In this document: positions 1 to 8,993 of the stretch, one piece after another
How positions within the stretch are numbered: position 1 is the first letter of the stretch
Layout of the letters: each line of letters starts with the position of its first letter
NCBI RefSeq assembly: GCF_003097515.1
Contig: NZ_CP029188.1
Location: forward strand, 5,343,001-5,407,000
Length of the DNA stretch: 64,000 nucleotides
Origin: Streptomyces tirandamycinicus
Lineage (GTDB): Bacteria; Actinomycetota; Actinomycetes; Streptomycetales; Streptomycetaceae
Reading direction: 5' to 3'
Notes under the pieces: model-generated
Seen by the model: the letters and a program-made list of their open reading frames with translations, nothing else
The model's database searches: none
Told to the model about the DNA's origin: nothing
Translations under genes and position numbers: made by a program

Positions 1-509
1 ATGGCCGATCGGGTTGCGGCAGTGGTCGGCGGGGTGAGGTGCTCGACAGGATCGGCGGGGCCGATCCGTTCCAGGAGGTCGGTGACGGTCCTTCGATACG
101 CGGCGATCGTTTCCGTCAGGGCGATCAGGAGTAGAGCTGGGGTCAGGTGCAGCAGGACGGCTGCCGGATCGGCGCGCCGCGGCCAGCCGATCTGTCCATC
201 GGGCCACAGGCTCTCCCAGGAGTTCATGAGAGCGGCGGTGCATCCGGCGCCCCAGCGCAGTGTGGCCGACCAGGTCGGTGGCCGGATGCCCCAGGCGGCC
301 AGGCGCGCGTCCACGTAGAGCACGCCGGCGAGCGCGGTGCCGATCATCGGGTCGAGGAGGATGGCGACGGGCAGGGGGACGTCGCGGCTGGTGGCGAAGC
401 GGGTGACGTTGACCGTGGTGAAGACCAGGGCCAGGACCCCTACCGCGCACAGCACCCTGGTCATGGCTCGCAGCAGGCTGATGGCCTCGCGGGCGTCGAT
501 CTGCTTCAC
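1..509 (-). CDS. SpdB/DUF2637-like conjugation membrane protein (3' end outside window)
   Basis: The minus strand stays open from a GTG at 509 to the window edge (169 residues visible; the C-terminus is missing). About four hydrophobic segments are visible, around residues 15-35 (VLCAVGVLALVFTTV), 45-70, 80-100 and 120-145. This is the layout of DUF2637/SpdB-type proteins of actinomycete conjugative elements, which are thought to help spread transferred DNA along the mycelium. The GTG overlaps the stop of the upstream NlpC gene by 4 nt (GTGA), so the genes are probably translationally coupled. The family call rests on topology, general sequence feel and position, and I could not align it. Confidence 0.6.
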   Translation of the reverse strand, partial: MKQIDAREAISLLRAMTRVLCAVGVLALVFTTVNVTRFATSRDVPLPVAILLDPMIGTALAGVLYVDARLAAWGIRPPTWSATLRWGAGCTAALMNSWESLWPDGQIGWPRRADPAAVLLHLTPALLLIALTETIAAYRRTVTDLLERIGPADPVEHLTPPTTAATRSA

Positions 510-1444
510 CGGGTGCCACCGCCCGGCGATGCTGTCGGCCTTGTAGAGCCCTGGAAGGAGGGGGCGTTGGTGTTCGCGGGGCCTTCGCGTACGACCGCTC
601 CGGGGCGTGGAGCGTCGATGGCCCTGCCGCCGCCGCTGTAGATGGAGACGTGGGTGATGTTGCGGGGGCTTGTGCCGAAGAACAGCAGGTCGCCTGGCGC
701 CAGCCCAGTGCCCTTGGAAAGGCGAGGTCCGTGGTCGTACTGGGCTTGGGCGACGCGGGGGATGATGATTTCTGCGGCGCGATAGGCGGCCTGCGTGAGT
801 CCGGAGCAGTCGAAGCCTCCCTCGGCGGGGCCGTCGCCGCCCCACACGTACGGGGTGCCGAGTTGGGCGCGTGCGAAGGCGACCGCCGTGGCGGCAGCGC
901 CGGTGGGGGCGGGCGCTTCGGCCGCGTAGTCGGAGGCGATCTTCAGAACCTGGTCGACGTACGCCTCGCTGTGGTTGTAGTGCCAGATCGCGCGGCGCAG
1001 GCTGCGGCCATTCCGGGCGCCGTTGGCGCACAGCAGTCGGGCTGCGGCGTAGACGGCATCGACGGGGTCCCAGGGTGTGGGCGGCTTCACCCCGCCGGGC
1101 GGCACCGGGTGCGCGTACGCCTTGAACGTGGACGGCAAGAACTGCATCGGGCCCGCGGCGCCTGCCGAGGAGACCATGGTGGGGTGGCGGGCGTGATCGG
1201 TCTCGACCTTGCCGATCGCTGCCAGGATCGTCCAGGACAGGCCGGGGCATTCGGGGGCGGCGCGCTGGTAGAGGGCGAGCATGCGCGGCGGGATGTCGGC
1301 CACGGCGTGCTTGCTCGGGGCCGCCGGCACATTGCTGGGCATCGCGCTGCCAAGCAGCGCGGCGATGATGAGCGCGGCGAGCAGCGGCAGGGCGATGACC
1401 GTGCACCCGATGCCGCCGACGGCCTTGGTGAGCAGTGAGCTCAT
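506..1444 (-). CDS. Bifunctional lytic transglycosylase / NlpC-P60 peptidase
   Basis: 312 aa. One N-terminal membrane segment (about residues 9-34) is followed by an SLT lysozyme-like domain with the probable catalytic Glu81 (GKVETDH), GAAGPMQFLPSTF and YNHSEAYVD motifs. A C-terminal NlpC/P60 domain has Cys213 (FDCSG) and His265 (NITHVSIY). Such enzymes open the peptidoglycan locally for conjugation machinery at the cell surface. The start at 1444 is chosen because it overlaps the stop of the upstream replication-relaxation gene as ATGA; a longer in-frame reading upstream is Arg/Pro-rich antisense of that gene and was rejected. The stop overlaps the next gene by 4 nt. Role in transfer is inferred from context. 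Confidence 0.88.
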   Translation of the reverse strand: MSSLLTKAVGGIGCTVIALPLLAALIIAALLGSAMPSNVPAAPSKHAVADIPPRMLALYQRAAPECPGLSWTILAAIGKVETDHARHPTMVSSAGAAGPMQFLPSTFKAYAHPVPPGGVKPPTPWDPVDAVYAAARLLCANGARNGRSLRRAIWHYNHSEAYVDQVLKIASDYAAEAPAPTGAAATAVAFARAQLGTPYVWGGDGPAEGGFDCSGLTQAAYRAAEIIIPRVAQAQYDHGPRLSKGTGLAPGDLLFFGTSPRNITHVSIYSGGGRAIDAPRPGAVVREGPANTNAPSFQGSTRPTASPGGGTR

Positions 1445-2427
1445 GCGCCGGTCCCGGGGGTGGGTGGCAGCGGGGGCACGGGGAGGGTGAGGGCGGTGTC
1501 GGCGTCGGTCGGGTCCAGGCCAGCGGCCGGGGTGAGGTTTGGCCGGTGGGCGGCGAGGTCGGTGAGCGAGCATCGGCGGGCGCCGGGCTGGAGCGCGGCC
1601 CACCAGGGGCCCCACGGGTCGGTGGTGGTGAAGTCCGCGGACGAGGTCGCCACCTGCAGGTCCAGCTCGCGCACGGCGCCTGCCAGGCGGTGGCGCAGGG
1701 CCTGGTCGCGGGAGTGGGTGCGGGTGTGGATGAGCAGGGCCGGGCGGGTGCTGGTGGCGGAGGTGAAGGCGGCGTAGCTGGCGAGTTTGGCCTCGACGCG
1801 GGCGAGGGGCTGGCTGCCGGTGTCGTACTCGAGGAAGAACGGCAGGAACATCTCGCCGTCGCGCCAGTGGGCGTAGGCGTCCGGGCGGACGATGTCGCCC
1901 CAGCGGCGCGTGGCGGAGCGTTCGGAGAGCCAGAGCGCGAGTCCGGCTCCGGGGGTGTTGCGGGTGTAGGCGGCGAGGTGGGTGAGGAGTTCATTGACGC
2001 CGAGGTCGTGGCCGAGGGAGGGGGAGTAGGCGATGCGGCCGGTGTGGGTGGGGCGCCAGCCGAGGGCGGCGAGGTCGAGGCCGGCGTGTGCGGCGAGCAG
2101 GGCGGCTCCTGCGGGGCCGAGGGTGTAGTGCTCGGGGGCTGAGCCCGAGGTGGTCAGGGGGCGGAAGGAGTCGAGGACGGCGTGGTGGTGCAGGGTGCGC
2201 AGGCGGCGCTGGGCGGAGCGCAGTGAGGTGTAGGCGAGGCGGGCGATCTGGTGGGTGGTGAGCACTCGGTGCTCGTGCAGCATCCGGGTGAGCCACAGGT
2301 CGCGGTCGGTGAGGCGGCGGGCGAGCGCGGCCACGTCGGTGTGCCGGCCGGGTCGGGTGCGAGTGGTGGCGGCGCGGGCGGTGTAGCGGGCGCCGGGGCC
2401 GTGGGCGGGGCGTGGGAGTGCGGGCAT
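1441..2427 (-). CDS. Replication-relaxation family protein
   Basis: 328 aa. The N-terminal third looks like a winged helix (DRDLWLTRMLHEHRVLTTHQ, then LRSAQRRLRTLHHHAVL). It is followed by a conserved core with a GHDLGVNELLTHL helix, a DAYAHWRDG segment and FFLEYDTGSQ. These features match the replication-relaxation family of actinobacterial integrative and conjugative elements, a DNA-binding family named for a plasmid relaxation/replication role. It lies 40 nt downstream of the ATPase gene and overlaps the cell-wall hydrolase by 4 nt, so it is part of one transfer operon. The last ~50 residues are Pro/Thr-rich and probably disordered. Confidence 0.8.
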   Translation of the reverse strand: MPALPRPAHGPGARYTARAATTRTRPGRHTDVAALARRLTDRDLWLTRMLHEHRVLTTHQIARLAYTSLRSAQRRLRTLHHHAVLDSFRPLTTSGSAPEHYTLGPAGAALLAAHAGLDLAALGWRPTHTGRIAYSPSLGHDLGVNELLTHLAAYTRNTPGAGLALWLSERSATRRWGDIVRPDAYAHWRDGEMFLPFFLEYDTGSQPLARVEAKLASYAAFTSATSTRPALLIHTRTHSRDQALRHRLAGAVRELDLQVATSSADFTTTDPWGPWWAALQPGARRCSLTDLAAHRPNLTPAAGLDPTDADTALTLPVPPLPPTPGTGA

Positions 2428-2467
2428 GACAGATCACCACCGGGCGGAGGGGTTTCGGGGGTGTGCT

Positions 2468-4057
2468 TCAGGGGCAGGTGGCAGGGCGGGGGCCGGTGCG
2501 GGAGGCGGCTGCCGCACGCAGATCGGCCGCCCTGCCGGGCACTGGCGGCGGCAGGGGGCGGGTGGTGAGGGTGAGCGCGGCTGTCTCCGCGCCGGCGGTG
2601 AGGAGGTGGGCGGCACCCTGGTAGGGGCCGAGGTGGGCCAGGTCGTGCGCGGCGAGCGTCGGCAGGGTGTGGCGTTCCAGCGAACTGGCGTCCTCTGGGG
2701 AGGCGTTGAAGAAGATCTTGTTGCGGGCGTTGGCGGAGATGCCTTCGCGCAGGTCGCGCGGGAGCTGGGCGAGGTGCTGGTGGGCCAGGATCATGGACGG
2801 GCGGTAGCCGCAGGCCTCGGCAAGCATGTCCTCCAGCGGGTACGGGAGGGTGAGGAAGTTGTGGGCCTCGTCGATGCTGAGCGTGGCGTCGATGCGGGTG
2901 TGTTCGGGGGTTCGGGCGCGGGCTGCGGCGGCTTGCCAGGTTCCGGCGACGATGAAGGAGCCGAGGAGCCGGGCGGTCTCTTCGCCGAGGGCGCCTTTGG
3001 GCAGGCGGGCGAGGAGGATGCCGCCGTCGAGCACGCTGGCGAGGTCGAAGGTGGAGGGGCCGGCGGCGATGGCGCGGCGGGCGAAGTCGCGCAGCAGGAA
3101 GGCGCGGAGCTTGTTCATCACCGGGCCGACCACGGCCGCGCGGGAGGGCTCGGACATCGACTCGTACCAGGCCCAGAACCCGCGCAGCACCGGATCCTTG
3201 AGCGCGGGGATGATGCGCAGCCGGTAGGCGGACTCGCCCAGGAGGCGGGGGACGTCGGCGAGCGTGACCAGCTGGCGGGTGCGCTCGCGGTGTTTGAGGA
3301 GGGTCAGGCAGGCGGCGCGCATGACGTCGTCGGTGCGTGGTCCCCAGAAGGCGGTGAAGATGCGGCGGAAGATGCCGGTGATGTTGTCTACGACGACGTC
3401 GATGTCCGTGCCGTCCAGGACGTTCAGGCACGGCGGGATGTGCGGGTCGTCGGGGTCGATGAGCACCAAGCGGTCGGCGCAGGTGTCGGGGAGGCGGTCC
3501 AGGAGGTCGGTGACCAGGTCGCCCTTGGGGTCGATGACGATGACGCCGCGGTGGTTGCGTACGTCGTCCAGGGCGAGGTTCGCGATGAGGGTGGACTTGC
3601 CGGAGCCGGTCGCGCCCATGACATGGAGGTGGTGGCGGGCGTCGGGGACGGCGAGGCCGACGCCGCGGCGGGCGCCGGTGTCGGAGTGGCCCAGGGGCTT
3701 GACCCCCTTGCCGGGCGTGGGTTCGGGGATCTGCGGAGGCGGCAGAACCGAGCGGGCGCCGGCCCGTTGCAGACCCGGCGCGTCAGCGTCGAGGGGAAGG
3801 TGGGCGAGAGCGGCGAGTTCCGGTACCGACAGCAGTGCGGGGCGTGTGGGCGGGAACTGCCGGGCGGTCAGGTGTGGTTCGGGGTGCCGAAGGCGGGTGC
3901 GGGCGAGGTAGTTGCGGTCGGCGTGCAGGCCGAAGGCGGAGGCGATCGCGTGGGCTCGGCCGCGTGCCGCGTCCTCGGCTCGCTCTGTCTTGGGGGAGCA
4001 GGTGGCGGCGTAAGTGAGGGTGCACTGCCACTGGGAGCCGGAGAGTTTCGCGGCCAT
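2468..4057 (-). CDS. VirD4/TraG-type conjugative transfer ATPase, 5'-truncated
   Basis: 529 aa. Walker A GATGSGKS lies at residues 148-155, VIVIDPKGDL near 173-181 and Walker B SIDEAH at 394-399, followed by the HQHLAQLPRDLREGI and NARNKIFF motifs of coupling-type ATPases that pump DNA during conjugation. Known relatives carry a long N-terminal part before the LSVPELAALAHLP block; here only ~75 residues precede it. The ATG at 4057 is preceded in frame by CAG and then TGA, so nothing further upstream can be added in this frame. The gene therefore looks cut at its 5' end and the product is probably not functional, although the ATPase core is intact. No membrane segments remain. Confidence 0.8.
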   Translation of the reverse strand: MAAKLSGSQWQCTLTYAATCSPKTERAEDAARGRAHAIASAFGLHADRNYLARTRLRHPEPHLTARQFPPTRPALLSVPELAALAHLPLDADAPGLQRAGARSVLPPPQIPEPTPGKGVKPLGHSDTGARRGVGLAVPDARHHLHVMGATGSGKSTLIANLALDDVRNHRGVIVIDPKGDLVTDLLDRLPDTCADRLVLIDPDDPHIPPCLNVLDGTDIDVVVDNITGIFRRIFTAFWGPRTDDVMRAACLTLLKHRERTRQLVTLADVPRLLGESAYRLRIIPALKDPVLRGFWAWYESMSEPSRAAVVGPVMNKLRAFLLRDFARRAIAAGPSTFDLASVLDGGILLARLPKGALGEETARLLGSFIVAGTWQAAAARARTPEHTRIDATLSIDEAHNFLTLPYPLEDMLAEACGYRPSMILAHQHLAQLPRDLREGISANARNKIFFNASPEDASSLERHTLPTLAAHDLAHLGPYQGAAHLLTAGAETAALTLTTRPLPPPVPGRAADLRAAAASRTGPRPATCP

Positions 4058-4098
4058 CTGTCAAGGCCGTCCCCTGACCCCGCGGCACACGCTGGGGA

Positions 4099-4479
4099 TC
4101 ACGCCTCCCTCTCAGCCCATTCCCGCACGGCGGGCGCCCGCTTCATACGGGCCGCGATGTCCGCCTTTGTCGTCGCGTCCAATGTCTCCGACAGCCCCTG
4201 GAAGGCGGTGGGCAGGACATCGAGCAGGCTCAACACCTCCTCGCCGGTCCGGACCGTGAGCAACAACTCGCACCGCCACTGCGGTGACACTTCTGGTCGA
4301 TGGCCGAATCGATGCTCCATCACCGGGAACAGATAGTGCACCGCTGCGGCCTCGGCGTGCTCCCGCAGCCAATCGGCCGGGAGCCGCTGGCTGAAGCCCA
4401 ACCGCGCGGCTCCCTCCTCCAGCATCAGGAGCCGATCGGTGTCGACGGCCCGGATCGTCCGCGGCAGCACTGCAGTCAT
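4099..4479 (-). CDS. Hypothetical protein beside an IS-like end
   Basis: 126 aa, family not recognised. The sequence is charged and helical, with an LGFSQRLPADWLREHAEAAAVHYLFPV segment and an acidic/basic C-terminus ending AREWAE-like; there is no signal peptide, membrane segment or catalytic motif. It fills the gap between the truncated transfer ATPase (4057) and a set of IS21-like terminal repeats starting at 4508, so it may be cargo or a fragment brought in with that insertion. Codon use is ordinary for the region. It could be a real conserved hypothetical or chance coding; confidence is moderate. Confidence 0.45.
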   Translation of the reverse strand: MTAVLPRTIRAVDTDRLLMLEEGAARLGFSQRLPADWLREHAEAAAVHYLFPVMEHRFGHRPEVSPQWRCELLLTVRTGEEVLSLLDVLPTAFQGLSETLDATTKADIAARMKRAPAVREWAEREA

Positions 4480-4507
4480 GCCGCAATCATGCCACCAGGC
4501 GCCGATG

Positions 4508-4621
4508 GTGGGGCCACCTCACACCAACAGCCGGAGCCACTTCAAGCCGTCACACAGTCCCAAACGATCTCCCGGTGGGGCCGCTTCAGACCGTCCGAGT
4601 GGGGCCGTATCAAACCGTCAC
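4508..4621. repeat. Four degenerate ~20-25 bp repeats resembling an IS21-family end
   Basis: Related units occur at about 4508 (GTGGGGCCACCTCACACC), 4534 (GAGCCACTTCAAGCCGTCAC), 4575 (GTGGGGCCGCTTCAGACC) and 4597 (GAGTGGGGCCGTATCAAACC). Known IS21-family elements have several ~20-bp transposase-binding repeats inside each terminus. No istA/istB gene remains here, so this is best read as a solo terminus left by an insertion or deletion event. Confidence 0.5.
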
Positions 4622-4839
4622 GGCCACCGGCCGCTGGCCCCGAGGCCGTCCCAAAGGGCACGATCACGGTCTACGGACGTTCCGTGAGCAACTCCGCCAG
4701 ACGGTCGGCGAATTCGGTTAGCTGGTCCAGTCGTGGTCCGCTGCGGGCGATACGGAAGTCGTGACGCCGCGTTCCATCCCGGCCGCCCCCTGCCTGCCGC
4801 GTTCCAGGGAACGGGCGGGGGCATCCAGCCCGTTGCTGC

Positions 4840-6007
4840 TCAGTCCCTGGCGGGCCCCCGGACGATCCGGCAGATGACGGCTGCGGCCTGCTCCGCGTGC
4901 TCCTCCAGCCACCTGCTGAGGTGTTCCCGGACGGCTTCCCCGACGCCAGCGCGCGCTGTGGCGTTGTCCAGCCGGCCGCACGTGGCGCCGCGGAACTCGG
5001 GATGGTCCAGCTTCACCGACACGATCGCCGTGAGGCCTTCGCCAATCCGGTCGGCACCGAGGTCGGGGTCCGCCGTTGTGAGCAGTCGCCGTTGCCGCGC
5101 GTACGTGTTGACCGCGGCCGCCACCCCGTCGCGGAAGCCCTCCGCGTGCGTGCCGCCCTCAGGGGTGGGTCGGCTGTTGGCGAAGGTCCGGGTCCGTTCC
5201 TCACGGGAGTCGCACCATCGGAGGGCCACCTCCATTGTTCCCGCCATCCGTGGATCCTCCTGCTCGAAGCCGATGACGTCCGGGTGGACGGGTACCCCGT
5301 CCCGTCTTCGAGCATGGTGACGAAGTCCCGTACTCCGCCCGGGAAATGGAACCGCTCCGACCGGGCCTTGCCCGGGGAGCGCTCGTCGGAAAGCGAGATG
5401 TCCAGACCCCGGTTGAGGAAGGCCAGTTCCCTGAAACGTGCCGCGAGTACGGCGAACGAGCACTCCACTGTGTCGAAGATGTCGGCGTCGGGCCAGAAGG
5501 CGAGGGTGATCCCGCTTCCGACCGCGGGTCCGGCGGTGGGCGGGGTGACCGCGGCACCGCGCGTGTACTCCTGGACCCAGCGGACTCCCTCGCGTCGCAC
5601 CTCGGCTGTCAGGCGGCTCGACAGGGCGTTGGCGACGCCGAGCCCGATGTGGCTGCCGAGCGGGCTCACGGCTACGGCCTGGCGGCCGTCAATCTCCTCC
5701 CCGCGTGCATGCGGGTCAGCAGGGATTCGAGGCAGGCCCCGACAGTGTCCTCGGAGGCCTCGACCGGGACACCCGGCCCGTCGTCGGCGACGCGCACGCC
5801 GCCGTCGGGCGTGAGGGTGATGTTGACGGAGCGGACGCGGCCAGCCAGGACCTCGCTCACCGCCCGGCTGGCGACCTCGAACACCAGCTGGTGCAGGCCG
5901 CGTTCGCCGGTCGAGCCGACGTACATCCCGGGCCTCTTCCGAATGGCTTCCCGCCCCTCCAGCACCTGGATGTGGGTGGCGTCGTACCTAGTGGCGTCCT
6001 CACTCAC
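4840..6007 (-). pseudogene. gyrB-like (type II topoisomerase B subunit) pseudogene, two frameshifts and 3' truncation
   Basis: Starts at 6007 with the GHKL ATPase signature (VLEGREAIRKRPGMYVG, then VADDGPGVPV). Near 5700 the reading frame must shift (from ...RMHAGR to ...EEIDGRQAVAVSPLGSH) to continue GyrB homology. Near 5300 it shifts again (LEDGTGYP to HPDVIGFEQEDP) and runs to a stop at 4840 after HAEQAAAVICRIV. Only the ATPase and transducer-like parts remain; the TOPRIM and C-terminal regions of a ~650-700 aa subunit are absent. A resident gyrB must be elsewhere. It could have been an element-borne paralogue. Non-functional as read. Confidence 0.8.
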
Positions 6008-6355
6008 GAAGTCTCCCTCCGGTGGTGTCCAGCGCGGCTTCCTAGCCTAGGCGGATTCCCGGAAAATGCCAGGTCAGAGTCGGTTCGTCGAGGGTGTGGA
6101 CGGGCGGGTGAACGCCTGCCCGGAGGCGGCTGGTCTCGGAGGTTGCGAACTGCGGCCGGAGTGCGTATGAGGGCCCGCCGAGGCCGTGTGCGACCCCATT
6201 TCCGGCGGCTCCGAGTTCGCCGATTCCGGTACGGCGCACGCCCACTCGGAATGCCGCGTCCGTCTGTGCAACAAGAGGCGAGCGATGGCAGCAGGAGGGG
6301 CATCTCATCAGCCCTCGGCAACCCCAGTGTCGGTGTCAGCACCTACCTTCTTCGC
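6008..6355. other. Gene-free stretch between two pseudogenes
   Basis: About 350 bp separating the divergent gyrB-like and SUKH pseudogenes. No convincing coding frame, hairpin or repeat was seen; it presumably held both promoters. Confidence 0.4.
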
Positions 6356-7183
6356 ATGACCGATCAGCGATGGATAGGCATTCGTCAACGGGGCGAGATT
6401 TTGGGGCGTCTCCGACAAGCAGCGAGGTATTCGGGTCCCTGGGACACAGGTGGGTCCTGGACTACCCGCTCGCCCCGACGAGCTCGCCGAGCTCGAGGCA
6501 CAGATGAACGTGCGGCTGCCGGAAGGATTCCGGATGTTCCTTCTTCCGGTCGGAGCAGGCGGAGCAGGTCCCGCCTACGGCCTGTTCCCCGTACGGCGAG
6601 TGCAGGGCCGCTGGCGGTGGGAGGGGGACGGTACCGAGCTGGCCGACCTCTCCCGGTTGGCCGAACCCTTCCCGGAGCATGGCCCTGATCCGAAGCTACT
6701 GGAGGAACTGGCGGCCCCACGCCTCGAGAAGCAGTACTACGCGACACCGAACAGTTCGACGACGCCATCGAGGTGTGGGACGAACGCCAGGAGGTCTTGA
6801 TGTTCGACCCTGATCGCACCGTCGGTGCGATCGTCGTCTCCCACCGCGACTGCGCCCTCCTCGACTGGCTGGTCATCAGCGGCCCTCACCAGGGCACGAT
6901 ATGGACCGACGACCGAGCTGACGAAGTGGACCTCGCCCCGCGTCTCAACGACGACGGGACCCCGGTGACGATCCCCCGCTGATACATCGACTGGCTGGAT
7001 CAAGCCGAGTGCACAGCCTTGTCGGCACCGTATGCCCGTCTGCACGAGTTGATGGGCGCCAGCCTGGCCGAACGGGCCAACTCGGTGCTCAGTCACAGCA
7101 GCGAGCCGAGGTGGCCCGGCAGTGGCTCGCCGCTGGCGCGCGACTGGCTCGGGTATGGGATGACCTGCACAGATTCGGTGTAG
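6356..7183 (+). pseudogene. SMI1/KNR4 (SUKH) family immunity-type protein, frameshifted
   Basis: Homology is spread over several frames. An N-terminal start (MTDQRWIGIRQ) runs to ~6430, then EVFGSLGHRWVLDYP in another frame, and PDELAELEAQMNVRLPEGFRMF with VGAGGAGPAYGLFPV in a third (to ~6740). DDAIEVWDERQEVLMFDPDRT to TPVTI follows in a fourth segment ending at a TGA (6980-6982), after which YIDWLDQAE continues in frame. PE-x-YRxFL, VGxGGAGPxYGLFP and the terminal WYxDWLxxAE are hallmarks of SUKH proteins, commonly immunity proteins for polymorphic toxins. At least three frameshifts and one stop make it dead. No cognate toxin is seen beside it. Confidence 0.75.
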
Positions 7184-7336
7184 GCGAGTGCGAACCGGGA
7201 CGCCTCCGAGCGCGCGGCGGCAGCTGCCCGGGAACGAATACCTACCGGCGCGATGGCAAAGACCCGCTGCTGAGTCCCTATTACTTCACGTCAGCACGAG
7301 ACGGCCGGACCCGTGGTCCCGGGCGCCATCCAGCCC

Positions 7337-7993
7337 ATGCCGAAGACTCCGTCCCGCCGCTCCACCGAATCCCACCCGCTGCCGACGACGATCTGGTTCC
7401 CCGACCCGGACGAGCCCAACGCCGCTCCCATCCCCGGCGCGGTGCTGCCCGCCTGGGCGATCGACAAGGTCCGTACCGATTTCGTCGGACGCCCCGAGCA
7501 CCGGCCCGTTCCGCTGCTCAAGATCGCGATCCGGGACACGGCGCCCGGCATGGACGCCCGCATCCCGACCACCCCCTTCACCGCCGCGGCCCACGACGAG
7601 GACGCCACGGGCAGGCCGTCCATCCTGCTCGCCGAACTCCACCCCGACGCTCTTCCCGCACCCACATATGAGCTGCCCGTCGGCGGGATCGAGATGCCCG
7701 GCGCGCAGGAGGACGGCTGGCCCGGCTTCTTCCACCGGGCTCACCGGCTCCTCCCCGCGAACGGCTTCCTCCTGCTGGCCACACGCCAGTGCCGGGACTC
7801 CGGACGCCTCACCGACCCGCTAGGCGCACTGATCGCGTCCGCCCGCACCGCCGGCTTCCGCTACCTCCAGCACATCGTGGTCGTCTACGGCCACCCGGTC
7901 GACGACCGACTCGTACCCGCCCTGCCGCCAGACGCGTCCCGCGGCGTCGCGCACTGCGACCTGATCGCCTTCTCCTCGATCACCCACGCGTAG
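7337..7993 (+). CDS. Hypothetical companion of the downstream DNA methyltransferase
   Basis: 218 aa from the ATG at 7337 (a GTG at 7313 is also possible). The central part resembles a Rossmann/methyltransferase-like fold: IEMPGAQEDGWPGFFHRAHRLLPANGFLLLATRQ reads like a 'leader-gets-written, product-listed' segment just after a predicted SAM fold, and YLQHIVVVYGHPV follows. No clear SAM-binding GxGxG is visible. It lies 22 nt upstream of the methyltransferase gene with the same strand and codon use, so the two are probably co-transcribed. Such pairs occur in actinomycete integrative elements. Function unknown; it may be a modification partner or a degenerate methyltransferase. Confidence 0.65.
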   Translation: MPKTPSRRSTESHPLPTTIWFPDPDEPNAAPIPGAVLPAWAIDKVRTDFVGRPEHRPVPLLKIAIRDTAPGMDARIPTTPFTAAAHDEDATGRPSILLAELHPDALPAPTYELPVGGIEMPGAQEDGWPGFFHRAHRLLPANGFLLLATRQCRDSGRLTDPLGALIASARTAGFRYLQHIVVVYGHPVDDRLVPALPPDASRGVAHCDLIAFSSITHA

Positions 7994-8015
7994 GCCGAGG
8001 AGCAGGAGAACCGCG

Positions 8016-8993
8016 ATGCCGTCCCCTCTCTCGGTCTGGAACACCGCTCCGACCTCCGCTCCCGCCCAGCGCGCCGACCGCTACGTCCCCGGCTCCGCCG
8101 CCCACCCCGCCAAAATGCTCCCCGCCATCGCCGCCCACGCCATTACCACCTACACCCGACCCGGGGACCTGGTCCTGGACCCCATGTGCGGCATCGGCAC
8201 CACCCTCGTCGAAGCCATCGGCCTCGGCCGTCACGCCCTCGGCACCGAGTACGAACCGCGCTGGGCCGACCTGGCCCGAGCCAACACCGTCCAAGCCGTG
8301 GAGGCATCCGGACGCGGCAGCGGAAACGTCGCATGCGGCGACGCCCGCCGCCTCACCGAACTCATCGACGAACGCCACCACGGCGGGATCGCCCTCGTCG
8401 TCACCTCACCGCCGTACGGGAACTTCGTGCACGGACAGGTCCGCTCCACCCGCGAGACCGGTGAACGCGGAGTGTTCAAGCAGGACTACCGCTACAGCCA
8501 CGACCCCTCCAACCTCGCCCACGTCTCCACCGACCGCCTTCTGGACGCCTTCACCGAGATCCTCACCCAGTGCAGGCACGTACTGCGCCCCGGTGGCACC
8601 GTGGTCGTCACCACCCGCCCGTGGCGTGAACGAGGCGAACTCATCGACCTGCCCTCCGCCGTCCTCGCCGCCGGCCAGGCCGCCGGACTCACCCCCACCG
8701 AACGCTGCGTCGCCCTCCTCGCCGGCATCCGCAATAGCCAGCTCATCGCCCGCCCCTCCTTCTTCCAGATGAAGAACGTCCGCGACGCCCGCCGCCAGGG
8801 CATCCCCCTCGCCGTGGTCCAGCACGAGGACGTCCTGATCTTCACCCGACCACTCGACCCCGTAGCCAGCCCCGCCGCGTGCTCCGGTCCGCTCCCGCCG
8901 CCTGATCGCCCCACTCGGCCGCGCAAGCCCGCCACCGTTGCGATGTACCGCTCCCGCACCTGCATCCGGGCGGCCCGTCATGACCACCGCTGA
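8016..8993 (+). CDS. Site-specific DNA methyltransferase (N4-cytosine/N6-adenine type)
   Basis: 325 aa. SAM-binding motif I is DPMCGIGTT (residues 55-63), followed by an acidic ALGTEYEPRW strand and the catalytic motif TSPPYG (130-135); VLRPGGTVVVTTRP near residue 190 is the usual post-motif strand. The order motif I then SPPY differs from classical beta-class N4C enzymes and resembles the UPF0020/TRM11-like arrangement. A strong ribosome site (GAGGAGCAGGAG) precedes the ATG. No restriction endonuclease gene is visible nearby, so it is likely an orphan protecting the element or regulating its genes. The C-terminal ~40 residues are Pro/Arg-rich and may have been extended by decay. Confidence 0.82.
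   Translation: MPSPLSVWNTAPTSAPAQRADRYVPGSAAHPAKMLPAIAAHAITTYTRPGDLVLDPMCGIGTTLVEAIGLGRHALGTEYEPRWADLARANTVQAVEASGRGSGNVACGDARRLTELIDERHHGGIALVVTSPPYGNFVHGQVRSTRETGERGVFKQDYRYSHDPSNLAHVSTDRLLDAFTEILTQCRHVLRPGGTVVVTTRPWRERGELIDLPSAVLAAGQAAGLTPTERCVALLAGIRNSQLIARPSFFQMKNVRDARRQGIPLAVVQHEDVLIFTRPLDPVASPAACSGPLPPPDRPTRPRKPATVAMYRSRTCIRAARHDHR

Noticed and set aside
4840..6007. Functional short GyrB-like protein
   Set aside because: Homology crosses three frames and ends before TOPRIM.
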